Part shown: piece by piece, positions 1 through 5,529 of the stretch
Layout: each line of letters begins with the position of its first letter
Position numbering within the stretch: the stretch's first letter is position 1
Source of the DNA: Reyranella sp.
GTDB taxonomy: Bacteria; Pseudomonadota; Alphaproteobacteria; Reyranellales; Reyranellaceae
NCBI GenBank assembly: GCA_004296815.1
Contig: SCVT01000579.1
Location: forward strand, 1 to 8,285
Length of the DNA: 8,285 bases
Reading direction: 5' to 3'
Translations under genes and position numbers: made by a program
Notes under the pieces: model-generated
Told to the model about the DNA's origin: nothing
Database searches by the model: none
The model's input: the letters and a program-made list of their open reading frames with translations, nothing else

Positions 1-426
1 ACACCGCCGCTCTCGCCCTGGATGGCGCGACCCGAGCGCCGGTGGGACGACATGACGACCCTCGCCACGATCGCGAGCCTCGCCGGCAGCATCGCCAACC
101 TTCGCCTGATGCAGCCAGACGGCCTGACGCCCGACAACTCCGACTACCTGGCGCGCCAGCGGACGCGCGTCGGGCGCTGCCTCGACTGGCTGGAGGAGCG
201 CGTGACCGACGAGGGCTTCGCCCCAGGCTGGTTCTCGATCATGGACATCTCTTTCGTCTGCCCGATCGCCTTCTGCGAGATCCGCGAGGTCACGCCGTGG
301 CGCGGCCGGCCGAAGCTCGAAGCGCTGTTCGATCGCAGCCGGTCGCGGCCCTCGCTGCTGGCCACGCCGCTCAGCCCCATGCCGTTGCCGGCGCGCTACC
401 GCATCGAGCGCACGCCGATCGCCTGA
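1..426 (+). CDS. Glutathione S-transferase family protein, C-terminal part (5' end outside window)
   Basis: The frame is open from base 1 to the TGA at 424-426, giving 141 residues; the true start lies upstream, so the ATG at 22 is probably internal. What remains looks like the all-helical GST C-terminal domain. It includes a helix with LARQRTRVGRCLDWLEERV, then the N-capping/hydrophobic-staple type motif SIMDIS followed by a hydrophobic helix, and a late stretch WRGRPKLEALFDRSRSRPS that matches the usual 'P.l..w..r...RPS' ending of the family. The thioredoxin-fold N-terminal domain that binds glutathione would be upstream and is not seen, so catalytic activity cannot be judged. GST-like proteins of this size are usually cytosolic and act in glutathione conjugation, dehalogenation or isomerisation; no substrate can be proposed. 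The gene converges on the binding-protein gene, with only 15 bases between the two stop codons. Confidence 0.85.
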   Translation, partial: TPPLSPWMARPERRWDDMTTLATIASLAGSIANLRLMQPDGLTPDNSDYLARQRTRVGRCLDWLEERVTDEGFAPGWFSIMDISFVCPIAFCEIREVTPWRGRPKLEALFDRSRSRPSLLATPLSPMPLPARYRIERTPIA

Positions 427-441
427 AGCGACCGTCGCGGG

Positions 442-1416
442 CTAGGTCTCGATCTTGATGCCGTTGTCCTTGACCACCTTGGTCCAGCGCTCGGTCTCGA
501 ACTTCAGCTTTTCCTGGTAGGCCTCGGGCGTCGAGCCGGTGGTGAAGTAGCCGAGGTCGGCGAACTTCTTCTCGACCTCGGGATCCTTGACGATCTGGCG
601 GACCATCGCGTTCAGCCGGTCGACGATCGGGCGCGGCACGCCGGCCGGCGCCACGACGCCGAAGAACACCGCGCTCACCATGTCGGGCATGCCGAGCTCG
701 ACCACGGTGGGCACGTCGGGGCACACCGGCGACCGCTTCTCGGACGACACGACGAGACCCGTCATCCTTCCCTGCGCGACATGTACGCCCGCCGGCATGA
801 CGACATCGATGACGATCGGGACATGTCCGCCCATCACGTCGCGCAACGCATCGGCCGCATTCTTGTAGGCGACGTTCTCGATATTGAGCTTGTTGCGGGC
901 GCGGAACAGCTCGGCCCAGAGATGCGGCTGGTTGCCGAGGCCGGAGGTGGCGTAGCGCACCTTCTGCGGCTGCTTGGCGGACCAATCGACGAAGCTCTTG
1001 TAGTCCTTGACCGGCAGATCCTTGTTGATCGCGATGAAGTCGGGAATGTCGGCCAGCGTCGAGATCGGCTGGAAGTCCTTCAGGGGATCGTAGGGCTGCT
1101 TCAGGCCGAGCGCCGCATTGGTCGCCAGCGTCGTCGTGCCCAGCAGCAGCGTGTTGCCGTCGGGCTTCGACTTCGCGACAAGCTCCATGCCGATGATGGT
1201 GTTGCCGCCGCCCTTGTTCTCGACGATGACCTGCTGACCGACCAATGGCGCCATCTTCTCGGCGAGCAGGCGGCCCGCCGTGTCGGTGGCGCCGCCCGGG
1301 CCGTAGGGAACGACGATCTTGATCGGCTGGTTGGGCCAGGTCTGCGCCCGCACCGCCGAAGCGGCCACGATCGTGAAGCCCGCCGTACCGACGAGCACGC
1401 TGCGTCTCTTCATCAT
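442..1416 (-). CDS. Bug/TctC-family tripartite tricarboxylate transporter substrate-binding protein
   Basis: A 324-residue protein of the usual Bug-family length. The start chosen is the first ATG of an ATG-ATG pair (1414-1416), with GGAGGA about 4 bases upstream; a longer open reading upstream overlaps the MFS gene and has no family similarity. Residues 1-24 form an export signal: basic MMKRR, a hydrophobic core, then VRA before Q25. The RR pair leaves Tat export possible, but Sec is the default. The mature protein begins with the family's hallmark strand-loop, PIKIVVPYGPGGATDTAGR (31-49), whose glycine/aspartate loop contacts carboxylate ligands in solved Bug proteins. It continues with a V-E-N-K-G-G-G segment, PDGNTLL, the YDPLKDFQPIS motif and a typical C-terminal EKLKFETERWTKVVKDNGI helix. 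These proteins deliver organic acids or other small ligands in the periplasm, classically to TctAB permeases, but no tctA or tctB lies here. It follows the MFS gene on the same strand after 71 bases and may be co-transcribed with it. The ligand is unknown. Confidence 0.93.
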   Translation of the reverse strand: MMKRRSVLVGTAGFTIVAASAVRAQTWPNQPIKIVVPYGPGGATDTAGRLLAEKMAPLVGQQVIVENKGGGNTIIGMELVAKSKPDGNTLLLGTTTLATNAALGLKQPYDPLKDFQPISTLADIPDFIAINKDLPVKDYKSFVDWSAKQPQKVRYATSGLGNQPHLWAELFRARNKLNIENVAYKNAADALRDVMGGHVPIVIDVVMPAGVHVAQGRMTGLVVSSEKRSPVCPDVPTVVELGMPDMVSAVFFGVVAPAGVPRPIVDRLNAMVRQIVKDPEVEKKFADLGYFTTGSTPEAYQEKLKFETERWTKVVKDNGIKIET

Positions 1417-1452
1417 GATTTCCTCCCACCCTGTCTTTGACGGGAGGATCGC

Positions 1453-1485
1453 AAACCGCCGCCGGCCGCGCAACGCGGGCGGCGG
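1453..1485 (-). terminator. GC-rich hairpin between MFS and Bug genes (weak terminator or attenuator)
   Basis: CCGCCGCC (1456-1463) pairs perfectly with GGCGGCGG (1478-1485). Inside it CGCG (1467-1470) pairs with CGCG (1474-1477) around a CAA loop, leaving a three-base bulge (1464-1466). Read on the minus strand the stem begins two bases after the MFS stop codon and is followed by only three T residues. It fits a weak intrinsic terminator or an mRNA-stabilising stem that lowers expression of the downstream Bug gene relative to the transporter. It could also simply be a Rho-independent structure with no regulatory role. Confidence 0.4.
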
Positions 1486-1487
1486 GC

Positions 1488-2684
1488 CTATTCGGCCGGC
1501 TTCATCGGCGGCACGGGGACGGCGTGCACGTCCTTTTCGCTCGGCAGCAGCGAGAGCGCCAGGAACGAGCTGAAGGCCACGCCCGCCAACACCATCAGCA
1601 GCACGGGGAAGCCCGCGTCCTTCACCGCGGGGCCGATCAGGGCCACGACGAAGGAGCTTACGCCGAAGCCGATCGCCAGCCGCACGCCGGTGACGCGGCT
1701 GCGCATGCGGTCGTCGATGTACTTCACGATCATGGCGTCGGTGAACGGGATGGCGCCGAACACCAGCAGCATGAAGCCGATGGCCGTCGCGAACAGCGTC
1801 CAACCCTCGACCTGCGAGGCGAGCAGGAACAGCGGCACCTGCAGCAGCACGATCGGCAGGTAGATGTTCTTGAGCGGATAGCGGTCGATCATCTTGCCGA
1901 CCACGAGCTGCGCCAGCGACGCCAGCGAGAAGATGACGAACAGCATCGTCGCCAACATCACCGGATCCTCCGCGATGCTCTTGGCGCGGATGCTGAGCAG
2001 CTCGCCGTTACCGTTGGTCGTGAAGTTGAAGACGATGCTGCCGGTGACGGCGGTGAAGGTCATGATGGCGAAGACGCGCGCCATGACCGCCGGCGGCAGG
2101 TCGTTCATCTTGGCGGCGCGCTTGGCCGGCGCCATCTCCTCGCGCGGCACCAGCATCACGAAGGCGACGGCGCAGATCAGGCAGATGAGGCCCGGCAGGA
2201 TGAAGGCGGCCTGCCAGCCGAAGCGCTGGGCGATGTAGACCGACGCGCCCGCCGCGATGGCGATGCCCATGTTGCCGGCGAGACCGTTGACGCCGATCGT
2301 GAAGCCCGGGTTCTTGGCCTTCTGCACCAGCATCGGGATGCCGACCGGGTGATAGATCGAGGCGAAGGCGCCCATCAGGGTCAGCGCCGCGCCGATCTGC
2401 CACTTGTTGGTGCAGAGCGCGATGATCAGCGCCGAGACGCCCATGCCCACGAAGAAGATGACCATCATCACCCAGCGGCCCCACAGGTCGCCGAGCCGGC
2501 CGCTCACGATCGAGCCCGCGCCGAACATGAAGAGTGCGCCGTAGTTGAAGGGCGTGAGCTCGGTCCACTCGACGCCCCAGACCCCGGCGATGACGCCCCA
2601 GGAATAGGCGAAGACCACCAGGATCCAGTGGTCCATGGCGTGGCCGATGTTGAGCAGGATTGAGGTGGGACTGCCGTGACTCAT
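1488..2684 (-). CDS. Major facilitator superfamily (MFS) transporter
   Basis: A 398-residue, strongly hydrophobic inner-membrane protein with the length and periodicity of a 12-helix MFS carrier. The cytoplasmic loop between helices 2 and 3 carries the MFS signature motif A as GRLGDLWGR (residues 62-70). A charged central loop (about residues 180-200, PREEMAPAKRAAKMND) separates the two six-helix halves, and the second half has a matching loop, GKMIDRYPLKN. The N-terminal NIGHAMDHWILVVFA recalls fosmidomycin-resistance-like and metabolite-efflux MFS groups, but no substrate can be assigned. The start ATG is supported by a GAGGAG Shine-Dalgarno sequence about 10 bases upstream (2695-2700). The gene is divergent from the AraC-family gene (74-bp gap) and followed by the Bug gene on the same strand, so it is probably regulated by that AraC protein. 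Whether it imports the Bug ligand or exports a compound is open. Confidence 0.93.
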   Translation of the reverse strand: MSHGSPTSILLNIGHAMDHWILVVFAYSWGVIAGVWGVEWTELTPFNYGALFMFGAGSIVSGRLGDLWGRWVMMVIFFVGMGVSALIIALCTNKWQIGAALTLMGAFASIYHPVGIPMLVQKAKNPGFTIGVNGLAGNMGIAIAAGASVYIAQRFGWQAAFILPGLICLICAVAFVMLVPREEMAPAKRAAKMNDLPPAVMARVFAIMTFTAVTGSIVFNFTTNGNGELLSIRAKSIAEDPVMLATMLFVIFSLASLAQLVVGKMIDRYPLKNIYLPIVLLQVPLFLLASQVEGWTLFATAIGFMLLVFGAIPFTDAMIVKYIDDRMRSRVTGVRLAIGFGVSSFVVALIGPAVKDAGFPVLLMVLAGVAFSSFLALSLLPSEKDVHAVPVPPMKPAE

Positions 2685-2758
2685 CTTGTTGGTTCTCCTC
2701 CGGTACCTTGAAGAGTAGGCGTGGCCGCCCTGTCTGTCTTGCGCTACCTTGCCAACTA
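2685..2758. promoter_or_regulatory. Divergent control region between MFS and AraC-family genes
   Basis: These 74 bases must hold the promoters of both divergent genes unless either starts inside the other. The MFS side shows a clear GAGGAG ribosome-binding site. The AraC side has no Shine-Dalgarno before its ATG. A TAnnnT-type hexamer TACCTT (2745-2750) ends 8 bases before that ATG, which would fit a -10 element of a leaderless transcript; the matching -35 (near 2722-2727) is poor. A short inverted repeat GGCG-TGGC-CGCC lies at 2718-2729. The region's role is well supported by layout; individual elements are weak. Confidence 0.5.
2704..2751 (+). repeat. Direct repeat TACCTTG x2, possible AraC-type operator half-sites
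   Basis: TACCTTG occurs exactly at 2704-2710 and again at 2745-2751, each preceded by G at -2, so that G.TACCTTG is shared. The start-to-start spacing is 41 bp, close to four helical turns, which places both copies on the same DNA face. AraC-family activators commonly bind direct repeats beside the gene they control, usually about 21 bp apart, so 41 bp would correspond to two such steps. Seven matching bases in a short region can arise by chance; the assignment is inference. Confidence 0.3.
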
Positions 2759-3571
2759 ATGTCGCGAAAACGCCAAGCCGCCCTGCACCCGCCGCAGCGC
2801 TCCACCGACCCCGCCGACTACCAGAAGGTGCCGCGCGCGGTCGCGGCCATGCCCAAGGATTTCGCCGCGGGCTTCGCGATCGCTCCGCACCGCCACGGCC
2901 GCGCCCAGCTGATCTACGCCACCGCGGGCACCATGCGCGTCTCGACCGAGCGGGCGGTCTGGGTGGTGCCGCCGCAGCGCGCCCTGTGGATGCCGTCGGG
3001 CGTGCGCCATTCCATCGTGATGTCGGGCGACGTCACCATGCGCACGCTCTATCTCCGGCGCGATGCCGCGGCCGGCATGCCCGAGGTCTGCCGCGTGCTG
3101 CCCGTCTCGCCTCTCCTGCGCGAGCTGATCGTGCGCGCGACCGAGCTGCCGATGCACTACGACGAGCGAGGGGCTGCCGGCCACGTCGTGGCGCTGATCC
3201 TCGACGAGCTGCACCGCGAGCAGTCCCTGCCGCTGCATCTGCCGATGCCCAGGGACAAGCGGCTCCATCGTCTCTGCGCGGCGCTGCTCGACGATCCGGG
3301 CGATGCGCGCACGCTCGAGCAGTGGGCGGCCTCGGCCAATGCAAGCCCGCGCACCTTGGCGCGTCTGTTCCTCGCCGAGACCGGCCTCACCTTCGGCGCC
3401 TGGCGCCAGCAGGCGCGCGTTCTCGAGGCGATGGGCCGTTTGGGCGGTGGTCAAGCGGTGACCGCGGTCGCGCTCGACCTCGGCTACGACAGCGTCAGCG
3501 CCTTCAGCGCCATGTTCCGCCGCGCCTCGGGCGTGTCGCCCAGCGCCTATCGAAGACCCTCCGGCGATTGA
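2759..3571 (+). CDS. AraC-family transcriptional regulator with N-terminal cupin sensor domain
   Basis: A 270-residue cytosolic regulator, a normal length for the cupin plus HTH_18 type. The N-terminal part (about residues 30-100) is an AraC-binding-type cupin with APHRHGRAQLIYA (histidines 44 and 46), a G-T-M-R-V turn and the segment VPPQRALWMPSGVRH; this pattern is close to the NimR-like branch. The C-terminal part (from about residue 166) has the two helix-turn-helix motifs: EQWAASANASPRTLARLFLAETG, then DLGYDSVSAFSAMFRRASG ending in VSPSAYR, the canonical AraC finish. The start was placed at the ATG at 2759 because the open frame upstream (from 2660) runs into the divergent MFS gene. No ribosome-binding site precedes it, so a leaderless mRNA is possible. 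It probably senses a small molecule and activates the adjacent MFS-Bug unit, and may autoregulate. Control of the kor-like operon downstream cannot be excluded, but a 146-bp gap separates them. Confidence 0.92.
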   Translation: MSRKRQAALHPPQRSTDPADYQKVPRAVAAMPKDFAAGFAIAPHRHGRAQLIYATAGTMRVSTERAVWVVPPQRALWMPSGVRHSIVMSGDVTMRTLYLRRDAAAGMPEVCRVLPVSPLLRELIVRATELPMHYDERGAAGHVVALILDELHREQSLPLHLPMPRDKRLHRLCAALLDDPGDARTLEQWAASANASPRTLARLFLAETGLTFGAWRQQARVLEAMGRLGGGQAVTAVALDLGYDSVSAFSAMFRRASGVSPSAYRRPSGD

Positions 3572-3635
3572 GGGATTTCGCGTGGCCCTGCAAAAGGTTA
3601 GCCACGAACAGACCTTGACCTCGGACGGTAATAAT

Positions 3636-3660
3636 CCCCCAATGCGGCCCCCTTTTGGGG
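3636..3660 (+). repeat. Alternative hairpins from two C-runs and one G-run
   Basis: CCCCAA (3637-3642) is complementary to TTGGGG (3655-3660) with a 12-base loop. A second C-run (3649-3652) can pair with the same GGGG (3657-3660) across a TTTT tetraloop. The two structures are mutually exclusive. They lie 57 or more bases before the first operon start codon and could be an operator, a leader structure or incidental. There is no T tract after them, so a classic intrinsic terminator is unlikely. Confidence 0.3.
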
Positions 3661-3707
3661 TAATCTAAATCGTCATTTACATAAGATTGGCTGCTCCGCC
3701 GCCGCTT

Positions 3708-3711
3708 GGAG
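3708..3711 (+). promoter_or_regulatory. Ribosome-binding site that fixes a TTG start
   Basis: GGAG at 3708-3711 lies 6 bases before the TTG at 3718. The other in-frame TTG (3706) overlaps this motif and has nothing comparable upstream; an in-frame stop (TAA, 3682-3684) limits any further extension, and no ATG start exists in the N-terminal region. Starting at 3718 gives an N-terminus MKPTDIANPDYFHKVVDCQ, which runs directly into the conserved cysteine domain. Confidence 0.65.
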
Positions 3712-3717
3712 TTCCTG

Positions 3718-5529
3718 TTGAAGCCGACCGACATCGCCAATCCCGACTACTTCCATAAGGTCGTAGATTGCCAATGGGCGTGCCCCGCCCATACGCCCGT
3801 CCCCGAGTACATCCGACTGATCGCACACGGACGGTACTCCGACGCCTACATGATCAACTGGAAGTCGAATGTCTTCCCGGGGATCCTGGGCCGGACCTGC
3901 GACCGTCCCTGCGAGCCGGCCTGCCGCCGCTCCCGCGTCGAGGACGAGACGCTGGTGAAGGGCAAGAAGGAGCCCGTCGCCATCTGCCGCCTCAAGCGCG
4001 TCGCCGCCGATTACAAGGACGACGACATCGGCACCAAGATGCCGAAGGCGCCGGCGAAGAACGGCAAGCGCATCGCCTGCGTGGGCGGCGGTCCCGCCTC
4101 CCTCACCGTGGCGCGCGACCTCGCGGTGCTGGGCTACGAGATCATCATCTACGACCAGGATCCCAAGCTCGGCGGCTTCATCCGCACGCAGATCCCGCAC
4201 TTCCGTCTTCCGGAGTCGGTGATCGACGAGGAAGTGGGCTTCATCACCGGCATCGGCAACATCGAGTTCAAGCAGCAGAAGATCGACTCGATGAAGCAGG
4301 TGCTGGCCGAGGGCTACGACGCGGTGTTCGTGGGCTCCGGTGCGCCGCGCGGCCGCGACCTCGACGTGCCCGGCCGCCAGGAGGCCGCCGCCAACATCCA
4401 TATCGGCCTCGACTGGCTCTCCTCCGTCTCGTTCGGCCACACCACCAAGGTCGGCAAGAAGGTGATCGTGCTGGGCGGCGGCAACACCGCGATGGATTGC
4501 TGCCGCACCGCGCGTCGCCTGGGCGGCGAGGACGTGAAGGTGATCGTCCGCTCCGGCTTCGACGAGATGAAGGCGTCTCCCTGGGAGAAGGAAGACGCGA
4601 TGGGCGAGGACATCCCCATCCTCAACATGCTGGTGCCGAAGGAAGTCCGGCACGACAACGGCAAGATCAAGGGCATCGTGTTCGAGGAAGTCGTCGCCAA
4701 GTACGACGACAAGGGCCGCCGCAGCCTCGTGCCGTCGGGCAAGCCCGACCAGTTCCACGAGTGCGACGACGTGCTGGTCGCGATCGGCCAGGAGAACGCC
4801 TTTCCGTGGATCGAGAAGGACGCCGGCATCGAGTTCGACAAGTGGGGCCTGCCGCAGCTCGGCGAGACCACGCTGCAGAGCACCAACAAGAAGGTGTTCT
4901 TCGGCGGCGACGCGGCCTTCGGCCCGAAGAACATCATCTGGGCGGCCGCGCACGGCCACGATGCCGCGATCTCGATCCACAAGTTCCTGACCGGTGACAA
5001 CGTCGAGGAGCGCCCCGCTCCGGGCGTCAACATCGTCAGCCAGAAGATGGGCATCCACGAGTGGAGCTACGACAACGCTCCGACCATCGACCACCGCTTC
5101 AAGGTCCCGCACCGCAAGAAGGAAGAGGCGCTGAAGGACATCATGGCGGAGGTCGAGCTGGGCTTCGATCCGGCGCTGGCCTTCAAGGAGGCGCAGCGCT
5201 GCCTGAACTGCGACGTGCAGACCGTCTTCACCGGCCAGCTCTGCATCGAGTGCGACGCCTGCGTCGACATCTGCCCGATGGACTGCATCACCTTCGCCGA
5301 GAACGGCGAGGAGAAGGACCTGCGCACGCGCCTCATGGCGCCGGCGATGAACCCGACGCAGGACCTCTACATCGGCAACGACCTCAAGACGCAGCGCGTC
5401 ATGGTCAAGGACGAGGATGTCTGCCTGCACTGCGGTCTGTGCGCCGAGCGCTGCCCGACCGGCGCGTGGGACATGCGCAAGTACTACATGGAAATGACAC
5501 ACGCGGAGCACGCATGCCGCAAGCAATAG
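3718..5529 (+). CDS. GltD/DPD-like FAD-NAD(P) oxidoreductase with C-terminal 2x[4Fe-4S] domain, electron partner of KorAB
   Basis: A 603-residue flavoprotein, TTG start. Residues about 10-95 resemble the cysteine-rich N-terminal domain of glutamate synthase small subunit and dihydropyrimidine dehydrogenase, with C18, C22, C61, C65, C69 and C90. An FAD-binding Rossmann motif follows at VGGGPASLTVARDLAVLGY (122-140), with serine in place of the third glycine. A second nucleotide-binding motif GGGNTA (253-258) and the downstream RSGFDEMK (278-285) form the NAD(P) domain. GGDAAFGPKNIIWAAAHG closes the FAD site. After EAQRCLNC (C495, C498) comes a bacterial ferredoxin domain with two classic clusters: C509/C512/C515/C519 and C569/C572/C575/C579. 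The protein should move electrons between Fe-S clusters and NAD(P)(H). Because the next two genes encode KorAB without a delta ferredoxin subunit, and gene 2 overlaps this one by 16 bases, it is most likely their electron acceptor or donor. Similar korC-like neighbours are, as I recall, described for anaerobic aromatic degraders. Many databases would call it glutamate synthase beta-like; no gltB-like gene is in the window. Confidence 0.9.
   Translation: MKPTDIANPDYFHKVVDCQWACPAHTPVPEYIRLIAHGRYSDAYMINWKSNVFPGILGRTCDRPCEPACRRSRVEDETLVKGKKEPVAICRLKRVAADYKDDDIGTKMPKAPAKNGKRIACVGGGPASLTVARDLAVLGYEIIIYDQDPKLGGFIRTQIPHFRLPESVIDEEVGFITGIGNIEFKQQKIDSMKQVLAEGYDAVFVGSGAPRGRDLDVPGRQEAAANIHIGLDWLSSVSFGHTTKVGKKVIVLGGGNTAMDCCRTARRLGGEDVKVIVRSGFDEMKASPWEKEDAMGEDIPILNMLVPKEVRHDNGKIKGIVFEEVVAKYDDKGRRSLVPSGKPDQFHECDDVLVAIGQENAFPWIEKDAGIEFDKWGLPQLGETTLQSTNKKVFFGGDAAFGPKNIIWAAAHGHDAAISIHKFLTGDNVEERPAPGVNIVSQKMGIHEWSYDNAPTIDHRFKVPHRKKEEALKDIMAEVELGFDPALAFKEAQRCLNCDVQTVFTGQLCIECDACVDICPMDCITFAENGEEKDLRTRLMAPAMNPTQDLYIGNDLKTQRVMVKDEDVCLHCGLCAERCPTGAWDMRKYYMEMTHAEHACRKQ

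Larger units (their letters stand above)
3572..3717 (+). promoter_or_regulatory. Intergenic region upstream of the oxidoreductase operon
   Basis: These 146 bases contain AT-rich patches (TAATAAT at 3629-3635; TAATCTAAAT at 3661-3670; TTTACATAAGAT at 3676-3687), unlike the surrounding coding DNA, as expected for a promoter. The best -10 candidates are AATAAT (3630-3635, five of six consensus matches) and TAAGAT (3682-3687, four of six), but neither has a good -35 at the right spacing. TTGGGG (3655-3660) lies 17 bases before TACATA (3678-3683) as another weak pair. A 6-bp inverted repeat, CGTGGC (3581-3586) with GCCACG (3601-3606), sits just after the AraC stop and could be a weak terminator without a T tract. 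The promoter position is therefore unresolved. Confidence 0.45.

Noticed and set aside
428..438. Small inverted repeat GCGAC-C-GTCGC between the convergent GST and Bug stops
   Set aside because: The stem is only 4-5 bp with almost no loop and no T tract on either strand; too weak to call a bidirectional terminator.
1417..1803. N-terminal extension of the Bug protein up to an ATG near 1803
   Set aside because: It would overlap the MFS gene, lacks family similarity and would bury the signal peptide; the ATG-ATG at 1411-1416 has a good ribosome-binding site.
1437..2663. A 408-codon + strand open frame opposite the MFS gene
   Set aside because: The product is rich in His, Arg, Asp, Gln and Ala without domain features; the minus strand encodes a clear membrane transporter.
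3673..5526. A 617-codon open frame on the minus strand opposite the flavoprotein gene
   Set aside because: It is a composition shadow of a GC-rich gene: the product is a low-complexity mix of Asp, Val, Leu, Arg, Ala and His with no recognisable motifs, whereas the + strand protein has clear FAD, NAD(P) and Fe-S motifs.
3718..5529. Reading the flavoprotein as the glutamate synthase small subunit (gltD)
   Set aside because: It has an extra C-terminal two-cluster ferredoxin domain, an altered N-terminal cysteine set, no gltB neighbour, and is coupled to korAB.
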